A stretch of DNA of 64,000 bases from Stutzerimonas stutzeri TS44 (GTDB lineage: Bacteria; Pseudomonadota; Gammaproteobacteria; Pseudomonadales; Pseudomonadaceae), in assembly GCA_000263395.1 (NCBI GenBank), contig AJXE01000005.1, positions 1 through 64,000 on the forward strand, written 5' to 3'. Shown one piece after another: positions 12,620 to 24,739 of this stretch (the stretch's first letter is position 1; every line of letters begins with the position of its first letter). The notes beneath the pieces were generated by a model that saw only the letters and a list, made by a program, of their open reading frames with translations, was not told the origin of the DNA and did no database searches. Both the position numbers and the translations under genes were made by a program.

Positions 12620-12637
12620 AAGCCATAAGCTGCAAGC
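12620..12637. repeat. Right copy of the 18-bp inverted repeat
   Basis: AAGCCATAAGCTGCAAGC is the exact reverse complement of 11436-11453. The two copies bracket the DUF1315-DUF2797 gene pair, 1.17 kb apart, facing inward. Confidence 0.75.
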
Positions 12638-12659
12638 ACGGCCCCCATCCCCACTGCCG

Positions 12660-13517
12660 CTATCTTCTACGCGCCAGCAGCCCGCCGACAACACCGGTGG
12701 CACACCCGGCAACCAGGCCGCCGACATGCGCGGCATTGGCGATGGCCAGGGTGCCGAAGCTCAATACGTCGATGACGCCGCTCAGGCAGATCACCAGCCA
12801 GACCAGCATCAGCCCGACCACGCCCGGTGGCAGCCGGTAGGCCGCGTTCGGCGCGAGGCGCTGGAACAGCCAGCAATGGCCGAGCAGACCGTAGAGCACG
12901 CCGGACAGGCCGCCGAAGATGCCCGGCCCGCCGAACAGATACTGCGCGAGATTGGACACCAGGCCGAACAGCACGGTCAGGACCAGCAGCATCCAGGCGC
13001 GCTGGCGAGCTTCGATCCGCCGCCCCAGCTCCCAGAACCACATGCCGTTCATCGCCAGGTGCAGGATGCCGAAGTGCACGAAGATCGGCGTGAGCAGCCG
13101 CCACCACTGCCCCGCCGCCAGCGTCTGCTCCAGCGTGGCGAAATAGGCGTACTCGCCGTCAATGCGAAAATCGACGAAATTCAGCCAGCGGATGGTCGCG
13201 AAGTTGTCGCCGAGCTGGGTAATCAATGCGACCAGCAGGGTGATGGCCAGCACCGCTGCCGTGAGCGGGCTGACGCGCAAGGCTGCGATGAAACCACCGC
13301 GCCGCCGCGGCTGTTCCGCCACCGGCACAGCGCCGCCGTCGGGATAGCGCGCATAGAGTTCGCGCACCTGCTCGACCGCTGCGTCCGGCACCCGCAACAC
13401 CTGCTGGTCGCCCTCCACCGAAACCCGGCACGGCACCCGCAAATGGCGCAGCAGCCCGACGAATCCACTCAGGTCCTGCGACAACGGCAGGCGCAGGGCC
13501 TCGACCACGACACTCAT
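12660..13517 (-). CDS. Rhomboid-family intramembrane serine protease
   Basis: A 285-residue GlpG-like protease that cleaves substrates within the inner membrane. A soluble N-terminal region (about 1-80) precedes six predicted helices. The catalytic serine is Ser205 in GGLSGVLYG and its partner is His264 in NAAHVGGL. The loop-1/helix-2 signature HFGILHLAMN is at about 148-157. The ATG overlaps the upstream phosphoesterase stop by 4 bases (ATGA), so the gene is the third of a coupled set nadK-phosphoesterase-rhomboid. Its substrate is unknown. Confidence 0.93.
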   Translation of the reverse strand: MSVVVEALRLPLSQDLSGFVGLLRHLRVPCRVSVEGDQQVLRVPDAAVEQVRELYARYPDGGAVPVAEQPRRRGGFIAALRVSPLTAAVLAITLLVALITQLGDNFATIRWLNFVDFRIDGEYAYFATLEQTLAAGQWWRLLTPIFVHFGILHLAMNGMWFWELGRRIEARQRAWMLLVLTVLFGLVSNLAQYLFGGPGIFGGLSGVLYGLLGHCWLFQRLAPNAAYRLPPGVVGLMLVWLVICLSGVIDVLSFGTLAIANAAHVGGLVAGCATGVVGGLLARRR

Positions 13518-14485
13518 GTACGGAATACCGCGCAGACGTCGACCCAGGCGAACTTCGCCGGGTCCAGACGGGTTTCCTGATCCAGCCGATACGCCACCAG
13601 CTTGCCCTTCTTCACCGCGCTGTAATCCAGGCAGGCCAGGTTGTCGCGTAGCGGCCCCGGCTGCCCGCGCCGCCAGTAATGGCCGACGAACAGCAACGGT
13701 TCGTCCGGCCCGTAGAGGAACAGCCGGCTCTTCTGCTGCGCCGACAGCGGCAGACTCGCCGCATGTTCCGGCAGGCCGCCGGGCTGGAACACCACATCGC
13801 CGTAGGTCTGCGGGTTTTCCTCCCAGAACTTGGTGCGGAAGAAGGTGCGCACGAAACCTTCCTCACTGGTCAGCGTCATGCCGTGCGGCAGCGGCATGTC
13901 GGTGCCACGCAGCAGTCGGTCCAGCGCCTGACAGATGAAACTGCCGGGCAGCCCCGCTTCGCGCAGAAGCGCCGGGTTGATCCGCCCCTGGTTGAGAAAC
14001 GGCTGCAGGCGGGCGATCACATCGGCGTCCCAGCAAGCGTGCACCGCGCGGAAACGCTCGGTCTCCAGGTACAGCGGCAGCTCGTAGAACCAGTCACGAA
14101 AGGCCTGCCATTCGGCAGCGTAGTGTTCGAATTGCTGGAAAGTTTCCTGCAACAGGCGGGCAAAGCGCGGCGAGCGATCACGCACGAACTCCCGGCCACT
14201 GCCCGGCGGCGCCCGCATGTACCAGCCCAGCGCATTGAATTCGTGGTTGCCCATGATGCAGTGCGCCTGTTGCTGGTCGACCATGTCGTGCACCAGATGC
14301 AGCGCCTCGCGGATATGCGGCCCGCGGTCGATGATGTCGCCGAGGAAGATCGCCTGTCGGCGCGGGTGTCGCCAGACACCGCCCTGCAGGCGATAGCCGA
14401 GCCCGTCCAGCAGGCGTCCCAGCGCATGAGCGCAGCCGTGAACGTCGCCGATCAGGTCGTAGCCGCGTGCGGGATCGAGCTCCAT
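13514..14485 (-). CDS. Calcineurin-like metallophosphoesterase
   Basis: A 323-residue phosphoesterase with the binuclear-metal motifs in order: GDVHG (13-17), GDIIDRG (49-55) and GNHE (79-82). This resembles the PrpE/ApaH-type serine/threonine phosphatase or symmetrical diadenosine hydrolase branch; the substrate is not known. The ATG at 14485 follows a TTG and shares its first base with the nadK stop (TGATG). The gene overlaps the rhomboid start at its other end. This tight packing between nadK and rhomboid is also the order in P. aeruginosa, from memory. Confidence 0.9.
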   Translation of the reverse strand: MELDPARGYDLIGDVHGCAHALGRLLDGLGYRLQGGVWRHPRRQAIFLGDIIDRGPHIREALHLVHDMVDQQQAHCIMGNHEFNALGWYMRAPPGSGREFVRDRSPRFARLLQETFQQFEHYAAEWQAFRDWFYELPLYLETERFRAVHACWDADVIARLQPFLNQGRINPALLREAGLPGSFICQALDRLLRGTDMPLPHGMTLTSEEGFVRTFFRTKFWEENPQTYGDVVFQPGGLPEHAASLPLSAQQKSRLFLYGPDEPLLFVGHYWRRGQPGPLRDNLACLDYSAVKKGKLVAYRLDQETRLDPAKFAWVDVCAVFRT

Positions 14486-15372
14486 CAATCGCCTCCGCCG
14501 AGGCGACTGCCCCAGCCGAGCTTGGTCCGGCAGACTTCGTAGTAGTTGTGATCCAGCGGGTGGATCAGGTGCAGCTTCTGCGATTTCTTGCGCACGGTGA
14601 GGGTATCGCCCGGTGCGCAGGTGAAATGGTTCTGCCCGTCACAGGACACCTGCGGATAGATCTGCATGTTCGACGACACGACGATCTTCAGTTCGCTGTT
14701 GCCGTCCACCACGATGGGCCGGCTGGACAGCGTATGCGGGTACATCGGCACGATGACGATGGCGTCCAGGCGCGGATGCATGATCGGCCCGCCGGCCGAG
14801 AGCGCGTAGGCGGTGGAGCCGGTCGGCGTGGCGACGATCAGGCCGTCGGCCTTCTGGCTGCAGACGAACTGGCCGTCGATGAACAGCTCGAACTCGATCA
14901 TCCGCGTCGACTTGCCCGGATGCAGCACCACATCGTTGAGCGCATCGCCGGCGCCGATGGTTTCCTCGAAGCGCCGCGCCTGGGCTTCGAGCAGGAAGCG
15001 GTTCTCCAGCGTGTACTGCCCGCTGAGCACCTCGGCGACCTTCTCTTCCAGTTCGTCCGGCTTGATGTCGGTGAGAAAGCCCAGGCTGCCGCGGTTGATC
15101 CCCAGCACCGGCACGCGGTGCTTGGCCATCGCCCGCGCGGCGCCGAGCAGGCTGCCGTCGCCGCCGACCACGATCACCAGATCGCAGGCCTCGCCCAGGC
15201 GCTGGCGCGAAGACGTCTGCATGCCGTGGCCGGGCAGGACCTCGGCGATGTTCTCCTCGAGGATCACGTGCAGGTGGCGCTCGACGAGAAACTTCTTCAG
15301 CCGGCGGATGGTATCCAGCACCTGGGAACTGCCCAGGCGACCGATGATGCCGATATTGCGAAATTGCTCCAT
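14485..15372 (-). CDS. nadK: NAD kinase
   Basis: ATP-dependent phosphorylation of NAD to NADP in the cytosol. The 295-residue product has the GGDG motif at 70-73 (Asp72 catalytic) and the NDVVLH nucleotide-binding segment at 146-151. The open frame extends 94 codons upstream but lacks family similarity there; MEQFRNIGIIGRLGS is the expected beginning. It is the first gene of an overlapping minus-strand operon with the phosphoesterase and rhomboid genes, and is divergent from the DUF1853 gene across a 162-bp gap in which I cannot assign promoters with confidence. Confidence 0.97.
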   Translation of the reverse strand: MEQFRNIGIIGRLGSSQVLDTIRRLKKFLVERHLHVILEENIAEVLPGHGMQTSSRQRLGEACDLVIVVGGDGSLLGAARAMAKHRVPVLGINRGSLGFLTDIKPDELEEKVAEVLSGQYTLENRFLLEAQARRFEETIGAGDALNDVVLHPGKSTRMIEFELFIDGQFVCSQKADGLIVATPTGSTAYALSAGGPIMHPRLDAIVIVPMYPHTLSSRPIVVDGNSELKIVVSSNMQIYPQVSCDGQNHFTCAPGDTLTVRKKSQKLHLIHPLDHNYYEVCRTKLGWGSRLGGGD

Positions 15373-15534
15373 TGAGGCTCCCAGATGTGCATGGCAGGAC
15401 GGGGCTGGCGAAGGAAGCGCCGGGCGCGGCCTCGCATCGTTTGGAACGCGGGCGGGCGCAGGTGATCCACCGGCGCGGCGATTATGGGCGAAACCGCGAA
15501 GCAGCGGCAAACCAACCTCGACTATGCTCCAGGC

Positions 15535-16476
15535 ATGTCTATTTCCAGTCTGTACGACTTGCCGGCACGCCTCCTGGACCCGCAGGTGCGCGATCTCGCC
15601 TGGGCCATCGTCTCGCCGCCGCTGCTCGGCGGCTGCGCCCGGGCGCAGCGCCACCCGCTGGCGGCGAGTCGTTGGCTGGCCGCACCGGAGCTGCTGGCCG
15701 ACTGGCTACTGCGCCAGGACAGCGACCCTTCGGCTCTGCACGGCTGGCTCGCGCGCCGCAGCATTCGCCGGCTGGGGCTGTATTACGAGCGGCTCTGGCA
15801 GTTCGTGCTCTGCCAGGTGCCGGATGTCGAACTGCTGGCGGCTAACCTGCCGATCCGCCAGGCCGGCCACACGCTGGGTGAGCTGGACCTGCTGCTGCGC
15901 GACGCCGAGGGCGTGCATCACCTCGAACTCGCCGTGAAGTTCTACCTCGGCCTCGACCAGGGCGACGGGCACCGGCACGACCACTGGCTGGGGCCGGGCA
16001 GCCACGACCGGCTCGATCTCAAGCTGACGCACCTGAGCCAGCACCAGTTGCCGCTGGCAGCTACGGCGCCCGCCACCGTCCTGCTACGTGAGCTTACCTG
16101 CCAGCCGGTACGCAGCAGCTTCTGGCTGGGCGGCTATCTGTTCCGGCCGTGGCCATCCGGCTGCGCGCACCCCGCCGACTGCAATCCGCAGCATCTGCAC
16201 GGACGCTGGCTGCGGCAGGCGCAATGGCCCGCACTCATGCAGTCGCAGCCCGCTGCGCGCTGGCAGCCGCTGGTACGCCAGCGCTGGCTGGCACCGGCGC
16301 GCCTCGACGCGGACCATTTGTGGACACCCGGCGTCTTCGCCGACTGGCTGGCCAGCGCGCCAGCCACGACGCAACCGCGGCTGCTGGTGCGCCTGGAAGC
16401 GGATGCAAGCGCGTGCTGGGTCGAGCGGGAGCGCCTGTTCCTGGTGGGCGATGACTGGCCGAACCCGGCGGGTTGA
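15535..16476 (+). CDS. DUF1853 family protein, possible PD-(D/E)XK fold
   Basis: A 313-residue member of DUF1853, function not established. The start MSISSLYDLPARLLDPQVRDLAWA fits the family; an ATG 17 codons upstream is less likely. In the middle, GHTLGELDLLLRD followed by HHLELAVKFYLG places acidic residues (Glu116, Asp118, Glu131) and Lys135 on consecutive strands. This layout recalls the core of PD-(D/E)XK nucleases; the catalytic inference is mine. The protein is rich in Trp and His. It is divergent from nadK, and chrA follows on the same strand after 85 bp. Confidence 0.82.
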   Translation: MSISSLYDLPARLLDPQVRDLAWAIVSPPLLGGCARAQRHPLAASRWLAAPELLADWLLRQDSDPSALHGWLARRSIRRLGLYYERLWQFVLCQVPDVELLAANLPIRQAGHTLGELDLLLRDAEGVHHLELAVKFYLGLDQGDGHRHDHWLGPGSHDRLDLKLTHLSQHQLPLAATAPATVLLRELTCQPVRSSFWLGGYLFRPWPSGCAHPADCNPQHLHGRWLRQAQWPALMQSQPAARWQPLVRQRWLAPARLDADHLWTPGVFADWLASAPATTQPRLLVRLEADASACWVERERLFLVGDDWPNPAG

Positions 16477-16561
16477 AGCACTTCAGCTTGTCATGAAGCC
16501 CGACTAAGCTGGCCGACCGCCAACCTGCAACGCCCCTCGCACGTCAGCCAACGGACCGATC

Positions 16562-17770
<1,209 letters not shown>

Positions 17771-17803
17771 GCATGCCAGCGGCGCGGCGCGCGGCCGGGT
17801 CGT

Positions 17804-18736
17804 TCAGCCACGCAGGCGCAGCAACTGCTCAGCGGCGGCACGTCGGCCTTGCAGGCCGCCGGTATGGATGAACAGCAGCCGGCTGCCGGCCGCCCAATCG
17901 CCCGCCTCGATGCGCGTGCGCAGCGCCAGTAGCGCCTTGGCGGTGTATACCGGGTCCAGCGGCAGACCGCTGTCGCGCTCGGCCTGTTGGATGAACCTGG
18001 CAAGCTCGGCATCGAAACGGCCGAACCCGCCACGGCTGGCATCCACCAGCCGGTAACCGGCATCCGCCCTGCCGGCCTCGTCCAGCAACCGTCGCACGTT
18101 GTCCGGCACGGCATGTGCCGGTGGCCCGGCCAGCGCGCCGATCACCGGATGGCGCCCGGCCTCGCCGATCACCAAGCCGGCCAGCGTGGTGCCGGTGCCG
18201 ACTGCCAGCCAGAGCGCGTCGTAGTCGTCCCAACCGATATCGCCCAGGCGCGCCTGCATCTGCGTCACCAGCGCCACGCAACCCAGGGCGCCGGCCAGCC
18301 CGCCACCGCCTTCGGGCACACAGTGAAAATCCGGATAAAGCACCCGCCAGGCATCCCAGAACTGCGGCTGATGGCGCGTGCGGTAGCCGCCGTAGCCCAG
18401 CCAGTGGAGCCGCATGCCGAAACGCTGCAGGTCGCGCACGGTCGGCGTGTCCTGCTCGGTACCGCGCAGCAGGCCGACGGTCGTCAAGCCGAAGCGCTGT
18501 CCGGCCGCCGCCAGTGCGTGCAGATGGTTGGAATGCGCGCCGCCGAGGCTGATCAGGCCGGGAGCTCGTGCCGCATGGGCAGCGGCGAGATGATGCGAGA
18601 GCTTGAACCACTTGTTGCCCGACAGTTCCGGATCGACCAGATCCAGCCGCAGCACCGCCAGGCGCACACCGCGCAGCCAGTCGAATCGCAGCTCCTGCAG
18701 CACCACGCGCGTGGCGAACGAATCCGCGGCGATCAT
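17804..18736 (-). CDS. D-cysteine desulfhydrase / ACC deaminase-like PLP enzyme
   Basis: A 310-residue fold-type II PLP enzyme of the 1-aminocyclopropane-1-carboxylate deaminase/D-cysteine desulfhydrase family. The PLP lysine is Lys42 in LSGNKWFKL, and SLGGAHSNHLHALA (about 63-76) is the family's substrate/cofactor loop. The C-terminus has LFIHTGGLQG. Which of the two activities it has cannot be read from the sequence; D-cysteine desulfhydrase is more common in bacteria outside plant-growth strains. The ATG overlaps the upstream coiled-coil gene's stop by one base (TGATG). Confidence 0.88.
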   Translation of the reverse strand: MIAADSFATRVVLQELRFDWLRGVRLAVLRLDLVDPELSGNKWFKLSHHLAAAHAARAPGLISLGGAHSNHLHALAAAGQRFGLTTVGLLRGTEQDTPTVRDLQRFGMRLHWLGYGGYRTRHQPQFWDAWRVLYPDFHCVPEGGGGLAGALGCVALVTQMQARLGDIGWDDYDALWLAVGTGTTLAGLVIGEAGRHPVIGALAGPPAHAVPDNVRRLLDEAGRADAGYRLVDASRGGFGRFDAELARFIQQAERDSGLPLDPVYTAKALLALRTRIEAGDWAAGSRLLFIHTGGLQGRRAAAEQLLRLRG

Positions 18737-20100
18737 CAGCTACCGGTGCGCTCGCGACCCTCGGTGCGATGGCGCGAACAGCAATTGGAATGACCGATGA
18801 CGAAACGGTTCGGGGTGTCGATCTTGTCCAGCGGAATGGCACAGCGCTCGCCGCTCGGCAAGCGCCCAATGCAGGCAGGCTGCTGGTAATGCTCCAGCCA
18901 CTGGCGGTACTGCTCCTCGGAAACGCCGCACTTGGTGGCGGCATAGGCCAGCGGGCTGACCTGGTAACGGGGCATGTCCTGCAGGGTGATGGTCAGATGC
19001 CCGGCCCCAGGGTGGTAGGCCATGAACTGCACGCCCTGGCGTGTCAGCTGTTCGAGCACGCCGTCATCCTTGCGCGCGACCAGCTCGTCGCGCTCGGCGG
19101 TCAGGCGGCGGATCTCTTCCTCGAACTGCGCATCCAGCTCGTTGCGGTAGGCCAGTTCCACGTCACGGATGGCAACCTGCTCCTTGTACTCGGCGATGGC
19201 CGCGGCGATGCGCGCCTGTATCTCCTGCTCGAACTGGTCACGTGCGGCACTGGCCTCGATCCGGCCGTTCATTTCCAGGGTGCGCAGTTGCCCGCTCATT
19301 TCCTCGCGGGCGCTCTGAAAGGCCTGTGCCTGCTCGACGGCCTGCGCATGCAGGCTGGCATTGAGATCGACCTGCTGCTGCAGGCGCAACTGCAGGTCGG
19401 CCAGTTCGTTCTGCAGTTGCCGCATCTGGGCCTGCGCGGCTTCACGCAGTTTGGCGACATCCTCGTCCCGCTGGCGTTCGAGGTTGGCGATGCGCTGGCG
19501 CTGCTGCTTGATCAGCAGCGCGGCCTTCTGCCGCTGCTCCTGCGCGGCGGCCTCCGAGCGCTGGCTGGCGCTGCCCTTGGCCGACTCGCGCGGATACCAG
19601 GCATCCTCGGCGACCATCTGCAAACGCTCGGCCGGTACCGCCTTCGGCGCGTCCTCTTCCACCAGCAGGCCGAGCTGATTGCGCTTCACCCGCTCGGCCA
19701 GCAGCGAAAAGATCTTGGTGTTTTCACCGTCCTGGTCCGGGTCCCACAGGTGCATCTGGTGCCATGTCACCGGGCACTGGCTGCGACAGGCGAAGCGGAT
19801 CGGCCCCGCGCCCAGGTCAGGGCCGCGCCCGGTGCGCTCGGCCAGGTTGCGCAGCGGGATGTTCCAGCCCTTGTCGGCAGAACCATCGTCGTTGAAGTCG
19901 ATGTAGAACAGCACGGCGGCGCGAATCAGCAGCCGCGGATCGATCAGCACATAGGCCGCGCGTATCTGCTTGTCGGCGAATTCACGCAGGTTTACCACGC
20001 CATCGAGCACGGCCTCGAATTCGGGATACAGCATTTCCTTGCAGACGCCGCCCTCGTTGAAGAACAGCACGGCCTCGACCATCTGCGGTTTGATCTGCAT
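18736..20100 (-). CDS. Conserved hypothetical protein with long coiled coil
   Basis: A 454-residue protein that I do not recognise as a characterised family. Residues 1-150 look globular (MQIKPQMVEAVLFFNEGG at the start). Residues about 185-345 are a long Ala/Gln/Glu/Arg-rich coiled coil. The C-terminal 80 residues hold CIGRLPSGERCAIP and GHSNCCSRH, a possible metal-binding tail. There is no signal peptide or membrane helix, so it is probably cytosolic. AAGGGA lies upstream of the ATG. It is coupled by overlap to the downstream PLP-enzyme gene. Similar pseudomonad proteins are sometimes named chromosome-partitioning-like; nothing in this sequence supports a ParA function. Confidence 0.8.
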   Translation of the reverse strand: MQIKPQMVEAVLFFNEGGVCKEMLYPEFEAVLDGVVNLREFADKQIRAAYVLIDPRLLIRAAVLFYIDFNDDGSADKGWNIPLRNLAERTGRGPDLGAGPIRFACRSQCPVTWHQMHLWDPDQDGENTKIFSLLAERVKRNQLGLLVEEDAPKAVPAERLQMVAEDAWYPRESAKGSASQRSEAAAQEQRQKAALLIKQQRQRIANLERQRDEDVAKLREAAQAQMRQLQNELADLQLRLQQQVDLNASLHAQAVEQAQAFQSAREEMSGQLRTLEMNGRIEASAARDQFEQEIQARIAAAIAEYKEQVAIRDVELAYRNELDAQFEEEIRRLTAERDELVARKDDGVLEQLTRQGVQFMAYHPGAGHLTITLQDMPRYQVSPLAYAATKCGVSEEQYRQWLEHYQQPACIGRLPSGERCAIPLDKIDTPNRFVIGHSNCCSRHRTEGRERTGS

Positions 20101-20302
20101 CGTCGATGTCCCTTATCACTCGCAAGCAAGGCAATGGTAGTTCGCAGATAGCGTATCGCCATCAATGCAGGCGGCTATCTCGCGGGTCGCGCCAGTTTAG
20201 GGGAAACGATTGCGGGGGCAATGTGACTCGGTTGGCAGCGTCCCGGCCGTTCAAACGGTACAGGCGGCGCCGGCCGGTTTATTTGCGATGGGTTTGGCTA
20301 AT

Positions 20303-20344
20303 AAAGCACAAGGCCGCAGCCCGGCGTTGCACCGGGCTGCGGCC
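20303..20344 (-). terminator. Rho-independent terminator of fadH
   Basis: A perfect 13-bp stem (GGCCGCAGCCCGG and complement, 20312-20344) with a 7-nt loop starts 8 bp after the fadH stop. It is followed on the minus strand by the T-rich TTGTGCTTTATT. The remaining gap to the next gene (20101-20302) holds only the leader of that gene. Confidence 0.85.
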
Positions 20345-20351
20345 GGCAGGA

Positions 20352-22427
<2,076 letters not shown>

Positions 22428-22601
22428 TCATGGCAATTGCCGCGCCTCGTGGGACGCGGTCGATGTGCAGCGACGATAACCACAGCACTCCAGCCGCTCA
22501 ATGATCGAAAGTGACAAGTTCCTGACCCTTCCGCGCAAAATAGTTGCGCCAGTCCGGCAGGCTTGCCTAGTCTGAGCGCCTGTCCCAAGCCAATTCGACC
22601 C

Positions 22602-23612
22602 ATGCGTACCTATCTGAAACTGCTGGTCCTGCTGCTGCTCGCCGTCGCCGGCCTGGCCCTCTACCTGAACTGGACCGGCGACCGACGCAGCGGCCCACTG
22701 CTCTCCGACCTGCGCACCCTGCCGATCCACAGCGTCGGCGTGCCGGGTGACGACGGCAACCTGCTCGGCATCGAGACGCGGCTGCAGCCGGCCGACTACC
22801 AGAGCCCGCAGCGGCTGCGCCTGAAGTTCGCCACCTATCTCGACCAGGCGCGCGACGCCGGCCTGCTCAATCCACGCACCATCGTCGTGCTGCCCGAGCA
22901 TGTCGGTACCGGCCTGTTCGCCCTCGGTGAAAAGCCCGAAGTGCAGCAGGCGCGCACGCTGCGCGATGCCATGCAGTGGACGGCGCTGAGTAATCCCGGC
23001 CGCTACCTGCACGCACTGACCGACAACCAGCAGAAGGACGACCGGCGTACCGAGGCGGTGCTGTTGCTCAAGGCCAAACGAATGGCTGAGGCCTACCAGG
23101 CGATCTTCGGCGAGCTGGCGGCGCACTACGGCGTCACACTGGTGGCCGGCTCCATCGTGTTGCCGGAGCCGCGGCTGGAACAGGGTCGCTTGCGGATCGG
23201 CGAGGGTCCGCTGCGCCAGATCAGCCTGACGTTCGATCGTTCCGGCCAGCCGATTGGCCCGTTGCAGTACAAGCGCGCACTCGGCCGCTACGAACGGCGC
23301 TACAGCGCGGCGCCGGAGCATATCCAGCGCCAGACGCTGACGACGCCGGCCGGCCCGCTGGCCGTGCTGATCGGCTGCGATGCCTATCGCGAGCCTCCGC
23401 CGGCAGACGCCGCCTTGCTGGCCGTGCCCGGCGCGCGCGATGACTGGGCCGAAGCCTGCCCCGATTCCCGAGGCATCGCCGCGGGCGAGCGCCCCTACAT
23501 GGTGGTGCGCACGCTCGGCGTGCCGTGGAACCTGCTCGGCTCGCCGCGCAAGCCGGCGCGTAACCTGCACGGTACGCCGGTGCAACTGACCAATCTGTGG
23601 TTGCAACGGTGA
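22602..23612 (+). CDS. Membrane-anchored nitrilase-fold (carbon-nitrogen hydrolase) protein
   Basis: A 336-residue protein beginning MRTYLKLLVLLLLAVAG, an uncleaved signal anchor or signal peptide. The rest matches the carbon-nitrogen hydrolase fold: candidate catalytic Glu in VVLPEHVG, Lys in LQYKRALG and Cys in VLIGCDAYRE. The fold places the enzyme in the periplasm if the anchor is N-in. Substrate unknown. The upstream ATG (13 codons earlier) would place charged residues before the signal and is less likely. A plausible promoter (TTGCGC, 18 bp, TAGTCT) lies in the divergent region with fadH. It overlaps the AraC regulator by 4 bases. Confidence 0.82.
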   Translation: MRTYLKLLVLLLLAVAGLALYLNWTGDRRSGPLLSDLRTLPIHSVGVPGDDGNLLGIETRLQPADYQSPQRLRLKFATYLDQARDAGLLNPRTIVVLPEHVGTGLFALGEKPEVQQARTLRDAMQWTALSNPGRYLHALTDNQQKDDRRTEAVLLLKAKRMAEAYQAIFGELAAHYGVTLVAGSIVLPEPRLEQGRLRIGEGPLRQISLTFDRSGQPIGPLQYKRALGRYERRYSAAPEHIQRQTLTTPAGPLAVLIGCDAYREPPPADAALLAVPGARDDWAEACPDSRGIAAGERPYMVVRTLGVPWNLLGSPRKPARNLHGTPVQLTNLWLQR

Positions 23613-24652
23613 CGCTCAATGCACAGCCGGTGCGCCTGGGCGATCTGTCGGTCAGCTTCACGCTGAGTCTGGGCGAGGCCCTGCGCGAGCGCGGCCTGGA
23701 CCCGCAACCGCTGCTCGCCGGTTATGGACTGGACGCCGAGCGCCTGGCCGAGCCACAGGGGCGGCTGTCGATCCCGCGCTATATGCGCCTCGGCCACGCC
23801 GCCATCCAGCTTGCCGGCGATGCCGCGCTCGGTCTGGACATGGGCCGTTTGCGCCTGCCGAGTCACCTCGGCCTGGCCGGCATCACCGCGGCCCAGGCGC
23901 CGAACGTGCGCGAGGCGGCACGCACGCTGATTCGCTTCGAACCGTTGTACGCTTCCAACTACCGCGGCAGTTCCAGCTTTCATGAGGATGCCGGCGGCGC
24001 GTGGCTGCGCTTCTATTCGATCAGCCCGTACAACGCCTTCAACCGCTTCGTGGTCGACACCGTGCTGGCCAGCTGGCTGATCCAGCTGCAACGGCTGGCC
24101 GGCGAGCGCCTGTTGCCCAGCGCCGTGCATATCGAATTTACCGCCCCGGACTACGCCACCCGCTACGAGGTGCTGTTCGGCCGCGCTGTGGCATTCGGCG
24201 CCAGCGCCAACGAGCTGCATCTGGATCAGGCGGCGCTCGCCCTGCGCAACCCGGAGCATTGCCCGGCGACCTGGCGGCAGTTGCTGGCCATCTGCGAGGC
24301 GGAGCTGACGCGCCTTACACGCACGCGCAGCCTGCGCGAACGCGTCACTCAGGTGCTCGGCCCGCTGCTCAAGGGCCAGGAGCCGGACTTGCAGCAGATC
24401 GCCAGCCGCCTGCAGCTGCCCAGCTGGACGCTGCGACGCAAGCTGCACGAGGAAGGCACCCGCTACCGCGATATTCTCAACGACACACGGCGCGATCTGG
24501 CGATGGCCTATATCCGCGACACCGATTCGGCATTCGGCGAGATCGCCTGGCTGCTCGGCTTTGCCTCGGCCGAAGCCTTCCAGCGCGCGTTTCGCCGCTG
24601 GACCGGGCAGACACCCGGCGCGTACCGCCGCGCGCAGCGGCAGTTGCCCTGA
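23609..24652 (+). CDS. AraC-family transcriptional regulator
   Basis: A 347-residue regulator: an N-terminal ligand-binding region of the arabinose-binding-like type (OruR/ArgR-like, about 1-230) and a C-terminal pair of helix-turn-helix motifs (about 250-345), ending FASAEAFQRAFRRWTGQTPGAY-like, of which FQRAFRRWTG is diagnostic. The start is uncertain: GTG at 23609 forms a GTGA overlap with the upstream stop, and another in-frame GTG lies at 23597; neither has a clear ribosome site. Because it is co-oriented with the nitrilase gene and divergent from fadH, it may control one or both. The effector is unknown. Confidence 0.88.
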   Translation: MTLNAQPVRLGDLSVSFTLSLGEALRERGLDPQPLLAGYGLDAERLAEPQGRLSIPRYMRLGHAAIQLAGDAALGLDMGRLRLPSHLGLAGITAAQAPNVREAARTLIRFEPLYASNYRGSSSFHEDAGGAWLRFYSISPYNAFNRFVVDTVLASWLIQLQRLAGERLLPSAVHIEFTAPDYATRYEVLFGRAVAFGASANELHLDQAALALRNPEHCPATWRQLLAICEAELTRLTRTRSLRERVTQVLGPLLKGQEPDLQQIASRLQLPSWTLRRKLHEEGTRYRDILNDTRRDLAMAYIRDTDSAFGEIAWLLGFASAEAFQRAFRRWTGQTPGAYRRAQRQLP

Positions 24653-24739
24653 TCAGAGCTCGACGGCGTCTTCGCTGGCGTCGGGGCAATCCTGTTCGGC
24701 GGCGCGCAATTCGAGTATTTCGTCCTGGTAGTCGTCCAT
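24653..24739 (-). CDS. 28-residue acidic microprotein
   Basis: The reading frame encodes 28 residues starting MDDYQDEILELRAAEQDC and ending in DAVEL. A GGAG ribosome site lies 8 nt before the ATG. I recall similar pseudomonad small proteins beginning MDDYQEELLEYQA, so this is probably a real conserved microprotein rather than chance; no function is known. It is strongly acidic with no membrane segment. It abuts the AraC gene tail to tail and lies 122 bp downstream of the bd-type oxidase operon on the same strand. Confidence 0.6.
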   Translation of the reverse strand: MDDYQDEILELRAAEQDCPDASEDAVEL

